The notes beneath the pieces are model-generated. The model saw only the letters and a program-made list of their open reading frames with translations. It searched no databases and was not told the origin of the DNA. This document shows, piece after piece, positions 1 to 9,872 of a DNA stretch of 64,000 nt. The translations under genes and the position numbers were made by a program. Position 1 is the first letter of the stretch. The number at the start of each line of letters is the position of its first letter. Source of the stretch: Nothopassalora personata (taxonomy: Eukaryota > Ascomycota > Dothideomycetes > Mycosphaerellales > Mycosphaerellaceae). The stretch lies in assembly GCA_033816765.1 (NCBI GenBank), contig CM066287.1, positions 2,790,001-2,854,000 on the forward strand, in the 5' to 3' direction.

Positions 1-1675
1 GGTAGAAGTACGAAGAGGACGTTGACAGCGCAGGTGTTGGGCGAACACTCCGGTTGATGCCCGGGGCAGGAGTGCGAATGCCGGTCTCACGAATAGTGCG
101 ACCTCCGTCTCCGTTGCCGAACAGTCCACCGTTGGTGCTGTATGCGTTTTCGACTTGTGGGGTGGTGCGACGGCTCTCACGAAGGCCTGTACCCTTAGCA
201 GGCTTAGGTGCTGCACCGGTAGCGCCGACCTGTGCTTCCAGCTGCGTGATGCGATCTGCCATCTGCTTAATGGTGTTGTCACGTTCGTCGATGTCGTCCA
301 TGAAACCGTCACAGTCGGTCTCCGCGGACTTGAGGTTGGCAAGGTGGATTCTGGCTTCTTCCTGTGCCTGCTTCAGCTTCTCATTCAGGTCCTCGATCTG
401 ATCTGCTGCGGTGTCGAGCTTGCCGACCGCAGTGTCGTTTTCTTGGCGAAGATCAGAGATCTTGCTATTTAGATTCTTGACGATCTTCCTGTGGGTAGCC
501 TGGTCCTGGTTGTAGACGTTCTCGAGCTGTTCGTAGTTGTCCTGAATTTCCATGAGCGTGGCGCCCATATCCTTAAGGGCCTGCAGCCAGGTGTTTGGGT
601 GCTTCCGCACTTTGGAGATGAAGTCGTTCGCGGTGACTGCCCGATAATCCTCCGCTTCGTAGTAGTCGGTGTTGTGGTTGACGAAGTTATTCATGTCGAT
701 GTAGTCCTCTTCCGGTTCTTCTCGCTCTGCCGCGGACTCCATCTGTTGTAGCGGACTCGGTCCCACCTTAGCCTTCACAGGCTTCGGTGCTGGCAGTGGT
801 GGTGTCGGGGCGCGTGGTGGTAGAACCGGGTAGGACACCGATGGCTTTGGACTCGCTCGACGGCTTTGGCGTTCTTGAGGTTGAGACTGAGAACGACCGA
901 TAGTATCTTGGGAGTATGCACCCGGGACTTGGGATGCAATCCTCGATGTAGCGGACATGAGCGAGCTGTCGAGCTCTTGCTCTGTTCGTGTCGTGAAACC
1001 GTGGCGGTCACGGTCACGGTTGATGGGTGATGGGCGACGGCCTGGCACAGTCGAAGGCAACGCCGCTGCTTGTCGCTGCAGGCTTCTGGACTCGCGGGAG
1101 GCTGGAAGAGCTGCTGCTGCGCTTCTGACAGCGGCTACTCGAGTAGCCCACTGAGTTGCGGTGTTGTCATAGTCTGGGACTCCTGACTTGGACTCCTCAA
1201 ACAACTTCTGCATGTCCTGGAGCTTGAAGATGCGTGTAGCTACATCTTCTTCGTCGTTGAATTGGGTTTCACCTGTCGCGTCTAGCTCGCGCAGGTCGAA
1301 CATGCCTTGAGGCAGTTGGTATGACGAATTGGTATCGAGATCATCCTCATCTTCATCCTCGATCTCGTCCTCCTCGGGCTCATCGTCGATCTCATCTTCT
1401 TCGGCCTGCACTGTCACATGCGGCTGTCCTCCAGACTGAGGTGGTGACTTCGGCGACTCGACGACAGGTGCATCCTGCGTCTGCTCTTCCTCGCCGTTCA
1501 GGCCATGCCGCCTCAGTGCTTCCTCGCTCTTGTGCTGCCGCAGGGCTTGCCGCCCTCGGAGCCTAACTTCCTCGATTTCGGCGTCTCGAGTCTTGGTTGA
1601 TTCGGGGTGTTGTTCTTGATGTCTCTTCAGTGCTGCGGCGATGGCGTCGCCGGGCTCGTTGTCGTCTGTAGTCAT
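1..1675 (-). CDS. gag-like polyprotein of element C (partial, truncated by window edge)
   Basis: An uninterrupted - strand frame starts at the ATG at 1675-1673 and runs at least 558 codons to the window edge without a stop. Residues about 75-130 are very acidic. The middle is rich in Arg, Pro and Ser, and a long predicted coiled coil of heptad-like Leu/Glu/Lys/Gln sequence follows at about residues 310-430. A segment with the pattern VTANDF..KVRKHP.TWL matches VTAEEL..AVRKNP.AWL in the Gag of element A, which supports homology. No zinc knuckle is visible, as expected for the N-terminal part. Role inferred: structural capsid/nucleocapsid precursor of the retrotransposon particle. Confidence 0.75.
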   Translation of the reverse strand, partial: MTTDDNEPGDAIAAALKRHQEQHPESTKTRDAEIEEVRLRGRQALRQHKSEEALRRHGLNGEEEQTQDAPVVESPKSPPQSGGQPHVTVQAEEDEIDDEPEEDEIEDEDEDDLDTNSSYQLPQGMFDLRELDATGETQFNDEEDVATRIFKLQDMQKLFEESKSGVPDYDNTATQWATRVAAVRSAAAALPASRESRSLQRQAAALPSTVPGRRPSPINRDRDRHGFTTRTEQELDSSLMSATSRIASQVPGAYSQDTIGRSQSQPQERQSRRASPKPSVSYPVLPPRAPTPPLPAPKPVKAKVGPSPLQQMESAAEREEPEEDYIDMNNFVNHNTDYYEAEDYRAVTANDFISKVRKHPNTWLQALKDMGATLMEIQDNYEQLENVYNQDQATHRKIVKNLNSKISDLRQENDTAVGKLDTAADQIEDLNEKLKQAQEEARIHLANLKSAETDCDGFMDDIDERDNTIKQMADRITQLEAQVGATGAAPKPAKGTGLRESRRTTPQVENAYSTNGGLFGNGDGGRTIRETGIRTPAPGINRSVRPTPALSTSSSYFY

Positions 1676-1819
1676 GATCGCGGGCGATTGGCAGATCGGG
1701 TCGCGAAAGGGTAGGTAGGTGTGTCGGTAGTTATAGTAGTCGCTGTCGCAGTCGGCAGCGGCGGTACTTTCCTGATGTTTCTGCAGCGCAGTGCATGTAG
1801 ATAATCGGAAAGAAGGGTG

Positions 1820-1828
1820 GTCTAACTA
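1820..1828 (-). other. Predicted self-primer binding site of element C
   Basis: Two bases inside the LTR edge, the - strand reads TAGTTAGAC. Its exact complement GTCTAACTA lies within the same LTR at 1894-1886. This places the 5' end of the element RNA near 1894, where it could fold back and prime reverse transcription, as in Tf1. No TGG tRNA-type primer site is present at the LTR edge. Confidence 0.55.
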
Positions 1829-1830
1829 AC

Positions 1831-2022
1831 TGACACGAGGCCTACGAGTGTAAGAGGGAAACGTAGGGTGTAGGGAATAGAGACGTAGTTAGACGAAGTA
1901 TCTAGAGGTAACGCGCGAAGTACGAAAGATAAAGCAAAGCGCCGAGGCGTCGCGCTAGCGCCGGGAGATCACGTGACCCTGATCACGTGACCGAACATCC
2001 AAATCAAGGTCGCTTCGTGACA
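1831..2022 (-). repeat. 5' LTR of element C (192 bp)
   Basis: On the - strand it begins TGTCAC and ends GTGTCA, so it has canonical TG...CA ends. It contains two direct copies of GATCACGTGACC (1967-1978 and 1981-1992), each with a CACGTG E-box. The composition changes sharply to RIP-type DNA right after 2022. The partner LTR is outside the window, so the boundary rests on the terminal motifs, the composition break and the adjacent primer site. Confidence 0.75.
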
Positions 2023-2632
2023 CTAAGCTAGATGTTATAGAGGATTAGTTAGGGGACTATACGGAGGCGCAACGCGTGCGACATATGCTCGCTAAGCTTA
2101 CGCCTAGCCTACGGTCCGTAATCGTTAAGTTTTATAACATCTTAACAACTAGAGAGGAACTAGTAATCCTAGCTTCGCGTATTAAAAGCACGGAGCGTAG
2201 TAGCGGAGGGCACGACCGCGGGCAGCATAGTCGCCGTAGGCGAGAGACTAAGGGCGACTAAGGGCGAAGCGATCGTAGCTCGAAGTAGTAGAAGCATAGT
2301 TAGGCGTCGCGCGACCCGGGTGCGAGTTACTAGCGGGACGCCGGCGGATCGTCTATAACCTTCGATAGGACTAAAGCGGAGTGCTATAGATGCTATAAGA
2401 AGGGTTACATTAAGACGGATTGCCCGAATAGGCACCTATGGAAGGACCGTGACGCGTAAGCGGTTCGTAGGGTAGACGCTGCGAAGGCTCTAACTAAGAA
2501 GGGTAGCGACTAGGGAAAAGGTAGAGGACTATAAGTGGGTCGCTCCTAAGTCCGAGTTTTCCTAAAGTCGACCCCTTAAGGCGAGTAGATGCGTGTCTAG
2601 CGCGTCACTTGCGAGGCGTAGTCGAGACTCGT

Positions 2633-2980
2633 TGTTAGGAACCGCTGTACGTTATCACAACTCGGGCTTGGATCTTTGCAGGGATGTCTCAATCAGTTAT
2701 GAAGGTAGTGGTTCCAAACAGTATATGGTGTATACTTAAAATGAGTTGAGCACGAGGCTCCTATCTACTCGTAAAGAAGCGTCGTCTATATAGTGCCATG
2801 TCTTGGCGTGATCTGTCCTGCTCTGCCCTGAGCGAGTCTGATCAACTGATCAAGAGTGATCAGGACCGATCAGTCCTGATCGCTCTGTCACGTGACTCCC
2901 TAGGCATCCATGTCTGCAGCTTCGTCTGGTTTCCTGCTCCGTTGTCCAACCATTTGCACCGATAACACTGTTCCGTAACA
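2633..2980. repeat. Element D: solo LTR (348 bp) in R1
   Basis: Begins TGTTAGGAAC and ends GTTCCGTAACA, and is flanked by perfect 5-bp direct repeats CTCGT (2628-2632 and 2981-2985). It has normal CA/TG content inside RIP-mutated DNA, so it postdates the RIP of R1. No internal domain remains, which fits LTR-LTR recombination. Orientation is uncertain. It contains a CACGTG box (2889-2894) and a phased run of GATC motifs. The family (gypsy or copia) cannot be told from the LTR alone. Confidence 0.75.
2836..2884. repeat. Phased TGATCA-like motif array inside solo LTR D
   Basis: Five six-base motifs (TGATCA three times, then CGATCA and TGATCG) start at 2839, 2847, 2857, 2867 and 2877. Spacing is 8, 10, 10 and 10 bp, close to one helical turn, which suggests a protein-binding array in the U3 region. 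Confidence 0.45.
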
Positions 2981-3201
2981 CTCGTAAGGGCTTTCGCGAG
3001 GCTACGTTTCTCCTAGATAACTGTACGGATCTTAGCCTAGTGTCGTATAAGTATGTACTCCGACATTAAATACAACCTATTAATAGGGTAAGGCTACCGA
3101 AGTTAGAGTCGTATACGCATAACCTAGGGTATTACTACGGCGCCTTTACGGTTCGGCTGCGACTCGCTAATAACGCGGGAGTAGAGCGCGTAAGTGACGC
3201 C

Positions 3202-3391
3202 TGTCACGGTTTACCTTTGCACAGACGCACTTCGGTGTCACGTGACCTCGCGCCCTAGCGCGCCCGGACCCTAGATTCGGGCCCGATCTTATCACGCGCT
3301 TCTCGCGACTTCTTACTTCTCTTCTTCGTAGAACTTACTCGATACTAAGGCTAATACACGTTTGCGCCCTGTTGCTGTCTTGTCCGTGTCA
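3202..3391 (+). repeat. 5' LTR of element A
   Basis: 190 bp, TGTCACGG...CCGTGTCA, apparently identical to the 3' copy. A CACGTG box at 3239-3244 lies about 85 bp upstream of the RNA start predicted from the primer complement (near 3328). Preceded by the TSD ACGCC. Confidence 0.92.
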
Positions 3392-3392
3392 T

Positions 3393-3402
3393 TAAGTTCT
3401 AC
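3393..3402 (+). other. Self-primer binding site of element A
   Basis: TAAGTTCTAC begins one base after the LTR. Its exact complement GTAGAACTTA occurs in the LTR at 3328-3337. In Tf1 the first bases of the transcript pair with such a site and prime minus-strand synthesis. There is no TGG tRNA-type site here. Confidence 0.65.
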
Positions 3403-3473
3403 CACCCTCGATCGCCGCAAGCGATCACCCCGACCACGTGTGCACAGAAACGCGCGTGCGACACCGAGTCCGA

Positions 3474-5507
3474 ATGGCCGCAAACCAGACGACACTCGGA
3501 GCAGACGAATCCTCATTCATTCCCAACCTGAACCTTAACCCACTCACGAAGAAGTTCCTCCGCGACGCGCGCCAACGACAGAACGGCACACTAACCGAAG
3601 GACAACGTGAGGTGGAAGACGAGTCAGAGTGGAATCCGGATTTCGACGACACCCAGGGTGTAGAACGACTGCGCAAGATGGCGCAAGAGACACAAGACGA
3701 GACTCAGGGTCGAGATGGTGCTGAGCAGGCTCGTCAGCAAGAGGAGCGTCGGCGGGTACAACAGCAGCAGCACCAGGAGCGTCTGCAGGCAGAATACAAC
3801 CGTCGTCAAACTGAGAAGGACCTGCGACTCGCAATTGGAGGCGAGGACACGCTGGCCCAGGGAACTCGCGCCCGCAAGGAGGACAACCTCAGCTTCCGGC
3901 ACGCGATACCCATTGACCGACATGAGGGTGAAGAGCTGGAATACAGAGCCCGGTACATCCCCTCCGAGTTTCAAGTAGTTACCGCCGAGGAACTCGAGCG
4001 AGCCGTCCGGAAGAACCCAGACGCTTGGCTTGACGTACTCGACGAGTATCGCATCTCCTTCCTCGGGCTGAAAGCACGAGCAGAACACCTAGCCGATCAG
4101 AAGAAGCGGCTACAGGCAGAGAACAACCGGGTCAAGGACGAACTGCAGACGTTACAGGAGACCTTGAACGCGTTAGGTGACGATGACCAAGAAACAGCGA
4201 AAGAGGTGACTAGATTGAAAGCACTGGAGATTAAGGCAGCTACCGAGATTCAGAACCTACGTGCACGCAACACGGACCTGGTTGGTGAGTTGGAGGAGTC
4301 GCGGACAGAGCTGGCCACGTTGCAGAGTGTAAACGAGCGCGGTGCAGTCAAGATCACCTCCCTGCAGGCGCAGGTGAAGGAGCGTGATGAGCAGATTGCA
4401 GCTCTGAAGCCCAAGGAGCCCATACCGCCACCGAAGCCAGCACGTCAGAAGTCAGCACTCGAGCTGCTGCTTGACGGTGATGATCCGGGCGTCGAGCTTC
4501 CGACACCCAAGCCTAAGACAAGCTCCACTGTGAATGGTGGCGATGACGACGCCTCGACAGTGGTGTCCGTCCCTACAGCACAGCAGCATGGCGGGGGATT
4601 ACGCAACCCCATTGATTCGAGAAAGATTCCGACCTTCTCAGCAGGCACACCTGGCCTGAAGGACGAACTGAACTTCCAAGAATGGAAGGAGAAGATGGAG
4701 GGATACATGGAGATGGAGGAAGTCTGTGGCCGGTTGCCCTCAGCTTGCCTGACCGTGTTCAGCTCATTCGTGGTTGGCAATGCCAACGCCCGATTGCGAC
4801 CTCACAAGAGAAAGCCTGGGGTTACCTGGAAGGACCTCATGGCAGTGTTGAACGACTCGTTCGGAGAACATCATGAGATGAAGAAGCATCGGAAGGCGTA
4901 CCAGAACTGCTACCAGAACAACCGCGGTTTCGACGACTTCTGCGCAGAATTCCTGGAACACGGCATGTACCTCAGCAAGACAGATGAAGAGCTCTGTGAG
5001 GACATGGCAGACAAGCTCAACAAATCGCTAAAGACAGCGCTCGCTTACCGCGAAGAATTCACCGACCTGACGGCTATGCAGCGCTATCTGCGAGACGCCG
5101 AGTTGCGCCTGAACGACGCTCAAGGTCCTGGCGGCAACAACAACAACCGCAATGGAGGCGGTGCTCCTGGTGGTGGAAGTGGCGCTGACCGTCGTGGAGG
5201 CGGAGATGGCAAGCCTAAGCACATCCACCACAATGACAAGATCCGCAGCGAATATGATCTTGAAGCTGCCAAGAAGGAGGGCGTGATCTTCCGCAACCTC
5301 ACGAAGGAGGACGTGAACCGCCCAAAGGAAGACGTGTTCTGTTACGCATGCAAGAGCACCGACCACAAGGGACCTTGGGTTCCAAAGTGTCCATTCAAGA
5401 AGTTCAAGAAGTCTGGTGGTAACAACACCACCAACACTACGAAGAACTCTTCCATGCAAGTCGAGGACCTGATTGAGCTGGAGGCTTCGCCGTCGGGGGA
5501 AGCCTAG
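3474..5507 (+). CDS. gag: Gag polyprotein of element A
   Basis: 677 aa from the first in-frame ATG at 3474; the open frame extends 12 codons further up only through a GTG. Residues about 195-320 form a long predicted coiled coil, followed by a Pro/Lys-rich linker. A capsid-like segment with the pattern FQEWKEKMEGYM follows at about residues 400-530, then a Gly/Asn/Arg-rich stretch. Near the C-terminus is a zinc knuckle, CYACKSTDH...C, whose last gap is 7 residues (CX2CX4HX7C), not the usual 4. It should form the cytoplasmic virus-like particle and package RNA. The TAG stop sits at a frameshift-like signal leading into pol. Confidence 0.88.
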   Translation: MAANQTTLGADESSFIPNLNLNPLTKKFLRDARQRQNGTLTEGQREVEDESEWNPDFDDTQGVERLRKMAQETQDETQGRDGAEQARQQEERRRVQQQQHQERLQAEYNRRQTEKDLRLAIGGEDTLAQGTRARKEDNLSFRHAIPIDRHEGEELEYRARYIPSEFQVVTAEELERAVRKNPDAWLDVLDEYRISFLGLKARAEHLADQKKRLQAENNRVKDELQTLQETLNALGDDDQETAKEVTRLKALEIKAATEIQNLRARNTDLVGELEESRTELATLQSVNERGAVKITSLQAQVKERDEQIAALKPKEPIPPPKPARQKSALELLLDGDDPGVELPTPKPKTSSTVNGGDDDASTVVSVPTAQQHGGGLRNPIDSRKIPTFSAGTPGLKDELNFQEWKEKMEGYMEMEEVCGRLPSACLTVFSSFVVGNANARLRPHKRKPGVTWKDLMAVLNDSFGEHHEMKKHRKAYQNCYQNNRGFDDFCAEFLEHGMYLSKTDEELCEDMADKLNKSLKTALAYREEFTDLTAMQRYLRDAELRLNDAQGPGGNNNNRNGGGAPGGGSGADRRGGGDGKPKHIHHNDKIRSEYDLEAAKKEGVIFRNLTKEDVNRPKEDVFCYACKSTDHKGPWVPKCPFKKFKKSGGNNTTNTTKNSSMQVEDLIELEASPSGEA

Positions 5508-5538
5508 GCTCTGGTCGTATGCGCAACGACCAGGAGCC
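5495..5538 (+). promoter_or_regulatory. Putative gag-pol recoding signal of element A
   Basis: The pol frame is -1 relative to gag and is open from 5477. At 5495-5501 the gag-phased heptamer is G GGG GAA, followed by the 5-nt spacer GCCTA. A hairpin begins on the G of the gag TAG: GGCTC and TGGTCGT (5507-5518) pair with ACGACCA and GAGCC (5526-5538) with one bulged G. The pol ATG (5519) lies in the 7-nt loop. The heptamer is not canonical because the A-site tRNA would re-pair imperfectly. Reinitiation at the ATG 11 nt past the stop is an alternative. Confidence 0.5.
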
Positions 5539-8500
5539 AGTGAGTGCGCCTGGCACTGACCCTCCGAAGGTAGTGCCACCTAGACCGCCAGCGGTCACAC
5601 CTCTGCCGAAGGTTACATCACCGTTGTTACACCATCGACATGGAGGAAAGAAGAACCCTGCGCAGCAGGAGACGGCCGTAGACGACATGCCGGTGATCTT
5701 CAGCCCAGAAGTTGCACTGCATGCTATGCAAGCGATGGATCTCCCTCCTAGGAGCTCTCACATCGTCGTCTGTGGACTAGTAGGCGGCGAACTCGCTCGC
5801 ATTCTAATGGACCCAGGCGCTGAGTCCTTCTTCTGTAGCACAGCGTTTGCTAAGAAGCATCTGTCCAGGACTAGACTGCCGCAAGCATGGAGTATCGGCT
5901 TGGGAGCGAACCCTGAAGCATCCGGACAAGCCACTGAATGTGTGAAGGCAGACTTGGATCTGAACGGACACACAGAAGAAATCAACTGCTTCGTTACCGA
6001 CCTGGACTACGATCTCGTTCTGGGGATCCCATGGTTTCAGAAGCACTGTCCTGTGCCAGATTGGAGGGCGAATACATTCACCTTCACCGAGAAATATTGT
6101 GCTGAGCACTGCGACCCCTGCCCGACGACTATTGGTGGCACGAAGGTCCGCATGCAACACGCCATCCCTCATCTCCAGACGCCTCCGATCCAAGTCTCCA
6201 GCATGACTATCGGCGAGGCATGTGAGGAGAACCTTGAAGAAGGATACCTGGTCTGGGAGATGGGGACTCTTGACCCGGATGAACCAGAACCCACGACCGA
6301 AGAACTTCTCCACGACATTAGCGTACGATTGAGCGCAATGACTGCTGAAGACAAAGCTATTTACATGAACAAGAAGCAAGCAACTATGCGAGAAGTAGAG
6401 AGCTTGCTGCCTCAACAGCTGAAGGACCTGAAGCACGGATTTGACCCGACTGTCGCGGAGGGCCTGCCACCTCATCGACCAGAATCGGACCTAGCGATTG
6501 AATTCGTTGAAGGCGCTAAACTGCCTTTCAAGCGCCCTTACTCTATGTCGAAGCCCGAGCTAGATGTCACCAAAGCCCATGTCGACAAAGAGGAAGCAGC
6601 GGGCAAGATTCGACGCTCTACCTCGCAGATTGCTAGCCCTGTTATCATTGTCAAGAAGCCTGGAGGCGGCTTGCGCGTGTGTGTGGATTACCGGGCAGTG
6701 AATGCCATCACTATCAAGAACAGGTATCCGATACCACAGGTGCGTGAGACACTAGCACGAATGAGTGGTGCCCAGTGGTTCACGACCCTCGACATTATTG
6801 CTGCTTTCAACGAACTGCGCATCCGGGAAGGTGATGAGTGGAAGACAGCCTTTACCACCAGGTACGGCACGTACGAATGGCTGGTGGTGCCCTTCGGATT
6901 ATGCAATGCGCCCAGCGCGTTCCAAGCATACATCAACAAGGCCCTGTGTAGACACTTGGATGACTTCGTGTCTGCATACCTGGATGATTGCATCGTGTTC
7001 ACGCATGGCTCGTTTGAGGAGCACGTGAAGCACGTACGCACTATCATCCAGTGTCTGATCGACGCGCGACTTCCGATTGATGTTCACAAGTGCCGCTTCT
7101 TCCAGAAGAGCGTCAAGTTCCTAGGGCTAATCATCACTGACAAAGGCATTCAGATGGATGAATCCAAAGTCCAGACTATCATGGATTGGGCAACACCACA
7201 GAGCTTGAAGGATGTGCTGTCCTTCCTTGGGTTAGCCAACTTCTACAGGAGATTTGTTGACAACTTCTCCGGCATCGTCATGCCTCTGACCGATCTCACA
7301 CGCGGCAATGCACTCAAGAACCGTGCACCCTTCGTGTGGAGCTCCGACTGCCAAAATGCGTTCGAGACACTAAAGGCAGCTTTCTGCAAGCGCCCAGTCC
7401 TGGCGCACTTCGACATCACCAAGCCCTGTGTTGTGGAGACTGACTCATCAGACCGATGCACTGCTGGTGTGCTCTCTCAAGTGGGAGATGACGGCGAGCT
7501 GCACCCCATCGCGTTCTATTCAACGAAGATGAACCCGGCTGAGTGCAACTACGAGATTTACGACAAAGAGCTTATGGCCATTGTCCGCGCATTTGAGGAA
7601 TGGCGCCCTGAATTGATGAGTGCACCATCCAAGGTGCTTACAGATCACAAAGGCTTGGAGTGGTTTATGACTACTAAGCAACTTACGCGTCGACAGGCCC
7701 GCTGGAGCGAGTTCCTGTCCGGGTTCGACTTCCAGATCGAATACCGCCCTGGCAAGCTCGGGACGAAACCTGATAGCCTCACTCGTCGCAGACAAGACAT
7801 GGACGATGAGGATGATGTGAAACACCGGCAACAAGCAGTGTTGAAGCCGCGCAACCTTCCTCCGGAGGTACGCGAGCGCCTGAGACTGTCAGCAATGACT
7901 ACGCATCGCACAGCTGTAGATCAGTATCACCTGGCTCTCTGTGTGCTGGAAGCAAATGAAGCTTCCATCGAGGAACTCATAGAAGAAGCATACGCTAAGG
8001 ACGATCTGGCATGCGGTATCAAGAGGGCGTTGGCCGACGACAAGGCCCGAACGCTTCCACAGAACCTGGAGGGCTCTGCCCACATCTCGCTTAGTGACTG
8101 CGAACTGGAAGGCGCCTTGATTGAGATACAAGGCCGCACGTATGTGCCATACGATCTACGACCAGAGCTTATGGCAAGACACCATGATGCTCCGCTTGCA
8201 GGACATCCAGGTCGCGAAAAGACCGTCGACCTCCTCACCCGTACGTACTACTGGCCTGGACTCGCCGCAGATGTCGCCAAGTACGTCAAGAACTGTTACA
8301 TCTGCACGAGGTCCAAAGCTTTCCACGACGCCTACCAAGGAGCGTTGCGACAGCTGCCCGTCCCTGACGGTGCATACAAGGAAGTAGCACTGGACTACGT
8401 GGTGGAGTTGCCTGAGAGCTACAGTGCTGAGGGCGTGAAATACGAGAATATACTCACCCTCACCTGCAGGCTAACTAAGAAGAAGCATCTCATGCCGGTT

Positions 8501-9604
8501 GTGGATCTGACCCCTGAAACGGCTGCTGACGCAGTACTGAAGCATGTGATCAAGGACCAAGGACTGTTCGAGACCGCAGTGTCGGACCGTGGGAGTCAAT
8601 GGGTCAGCCAATTCTGGAAAGCACTGATGATACGACTCGGCATACGCACAAAGATTTCGACGGCTTTTCACCCTCAGACAGATGGGCAGTCAGAGCGCAC
8701 GAATCAGTCGATGGAGCAGTACCTCCGCGCATACGTCAACTACATGCAGGACGACTGGGTCCAATGGCTGCCTATCGCAGAGTTCGCCTTGAACAACCAG
8801 CAAAGCGCTGCTACAGGTGTATCACCTTTCTTTGCAACCTTAGGCCGCAATCCTCGTATGGAGGTGCTGCCTCAGGCTCCCGGACCCCCTGCCAAGCTTC
8901 CGAAAGCACAGGCCTTGTCGAAGCGGCACGCAGAAGATTTTGCATCTTTTATGGAGAATGTCAACGCGCACTGCATCACACAGCTTAACTACACGCAGGC
9001 AAAATACGCGGATGCCACCAAGCGCAAGCCCGCGCCACGATACGCGATTGGAGACAAGGTTTGGCTGGATACCAGAAACATCCGCACTCGAAGGCCCTGC
9101 AAGAAACTTGACCATAAGAACGCAGGTCCCTTCACGATTACACGAAGAGTCAACCCCGATGTGTACGAGCTCGACCTACAGGAGAGCATGCGCATATACC
9201 CACGCTTTCACACCAGCGTGTTGCGACCTGCGAATGACGACCCATTCCCGAACCAGAGCCAAGGCCAACCACTTATCGAGGCTTCAGACGGCGACGAACC
9301 CGACGAGTACGCGGTTGAGGCGATTGTGGACAGCAGGTGGACTGGCAAAGCCAAGAAGCACGTGAAGTACACCGTCCGCTGGGAAGGTGGTGCTATCACA
9401 GAGGTGCCTTACAGCAAACTGAAAGGTAGTGCCGAGGAGGCGATGGCAGACTATCATCACAAGAACCCGTCAGCAGCCGGTCCACCACCTGGTTGGCGCA
9501 AACCTGAAGGGTGGATACTGGACGACCCAGACATCGTTGCCAATAGTGAGCCCCACAAAGCACCGGCGGAGCGCAGATACAACTTGAGGCAAGCTGAGGC
9601 TTGA
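5519..9604 (+). CDS. pol: Pol polyprotein of element A (PR-RT-RH-IN-chromodomain)
   Basis: 1361 aa. Order: aspartic protease with active-site D98-P-G-A; reverse transcriptase at about 330-520 with catalytic Y487-L-D-D; RNase H with the ETDSSD, KELMA and TDHK acidic residues; integrase with an HHCC zinc finger (about 890-935) and a DDE core (ALDYV, SDRGSQW, DGQSERTNQ); a GPF-type C-terminal module; and a chromodomain at about 1265-1330 (YAVEAIVDSRW...VKYTVRWEGG). The chromodomain places it among chromoviruses, which are thought to target methylated heterochromatin. That fits its location inside RIP-mutated repeats. All catalytic residues are present. Expressed by -1 frameshifting or by reinitiation at its own ATG, which is not settled by sequence. 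Confidence 0.93.
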   Translation: MRNDQEPVSAPGTDPPKVVPPRPPAVTPLPKVTSPLLHHRHGGKKNPAQQETAVDDMPVIFSPEVALHAMQAMDLPPRSSHIVVCGLVGGELARILMDPGAESFFCSTAFAKKHLSRTRLPQAWSIGLGANPEASGQATECVKADLDLNGHTEEINCFVTDLDYDLVLGIPWFQKHCPVPDWRANTFTFTEKYCAEHCDPCPTTIGGTKVRMQHAIPHLQTPPIQVSSMTIGEACEENLEEGYLVWEMGTLDPDEPEPTTEELLHDISVRLSAMTAEDKAIYMNKKQATMREVESLLPQQLKDLKHGFDPTVAEGLPPHRPESDLAIEFVEGAKLPFKRPYSMSKPELDVTKAHVDKEEAAGKIRRSTSQIASPVIIVKKPGGGLRVCVDYRAVNAITIKNRYPIPQVRETLARMSGAQWFTTLDIIAAFNELRIREGDEWKTAFTTRYGTYEWLVVPFGLCNAPSAFQAYINKALCRHLDDFVSAYLDDCIVFTHGSFEEHVKHVRTIIQCLIDARLPIDVHKCRFFQKSVKFLGLIITDKGIQMDESKVQTIMDWATPQSLKDVLSFLGLANFYRRFVDNFSGIVMPLTDLTRGNALKNRAPFVWSSDCQNAFETLKAAFCKRPVLAHFDITKPCVVETDSSDRCTAGVLSQVGDDGELHPIAFYSTKMNPAECNYEIYDKELMAIVRAFEEWRPELMSAPSKVLTDHKGLEWFMTTKQLTRRQARWSEFLSGFDFQIEYRPGKLGTKPDSLTRRRQDMDDEDDVKHRQQAVLKPRNLPPEVRERLRLSAMTTHRTAVDQYHLALCVLEANEASIEELIEEAYAKDDLACGIKRALADDKARTLPQNLEGSAHISLSDCELEGALIEIQGRTYVPYDLRPELMARHHDAPLAGHPGREKTVDLLTRTYYWPGLAADVAKYVKNCYICTRSKAFHDAYQGALRQLPVPDGAYKEVALDYVVELPESYSAEGVKYENILTLTCRLTKKKHLMPVVDLTPETAADAVLKHVIKDQGLFETAVSDRGSQWVSQFWKALMIRLGIRTKISTAFHPQTDGQSERTNQSMEQYLRAYVNYMQDDWVQWLPIAEFALNNQQSAATGVSPFFATLGRNPRMEVLPQAPGPPAKLPKAQALSKRHAEDFASFMENVNAHCITQLNYTQAKYADATKRKPAPRYAIGDKVWLDTRNIRTRRPCKKLDHKNAGPFTITRRVNPDVYELDLQESMRIYPRFHTSVLRPANDDPFPNQSQGQPLIEASDGDEPDEYAVEAIVDSRWTGKAKKHVKYTVRWEGGAITEVPYSKLKGSAEEAMADYHHKNPSAAGPPPGWRKPEGWILDDPDIVANSEPHKAPAERRYNLRQAEA

Positions 9605-9872
9605 TATACAGTTGGTGGACACAAGGCACACTGCGGTGTGATACTGTCTTCGCTTGAGGCTTGCTGCGGCAAGATATACAACTCTCTGTTGCGACGGCCC
9701 AAGCGAGCTGCTGCCTCCAGACGCACAGGGTCTTCCTCGCACTCGACTTCATACATACACACGACAGACTAGATTGGATTGGATTGAATTGGGTAATGGC
9801 GTTTGATGGATATACCCCATGGCGATTGATTCACGCGTACGAGGGCGTACGGCGGTTTGAGAGGGGGGGTGG
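9605..9872 (+). other. 3' untranslated segment and polypurine tract of element A
   Basis: 268 bp without a gene between the pol stop and the 3' LTR. It ends in the purine run GAGAGGGGGGGTGG (9859-9872) directly abutting the LTR, the expected plus-strand primer. Confidence 0.75.

Larger units (their letters stand above)
1..2022 (-). mobile_element. Element C: partial Ty3/gypsy retrotransposon, 5' half
   Basis: Reading leftward, this is a 192-bp 5' LTR (2022 to 1831), a leader with a predicted self-primer site, and an open gag frame that runs off the left edge. Its sequence keeps normal CA/TG content, unlike the RIP-mutated DNA that begins at 2023, so it is a young insertion into relic R1. The 3' half, the second LTR and the left target-site copy lie outside the window; the right flank starts CTAAG. 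Gag layout resembles that of element A, so it is likely a related chromovirus family. Confidence 0.8.

Noticed and set aside
3438..3473. Upstream GTG start for gag of element A
   Set aside because: Fungal translation starts at ATG; the first in-frame ATG is at 3474.
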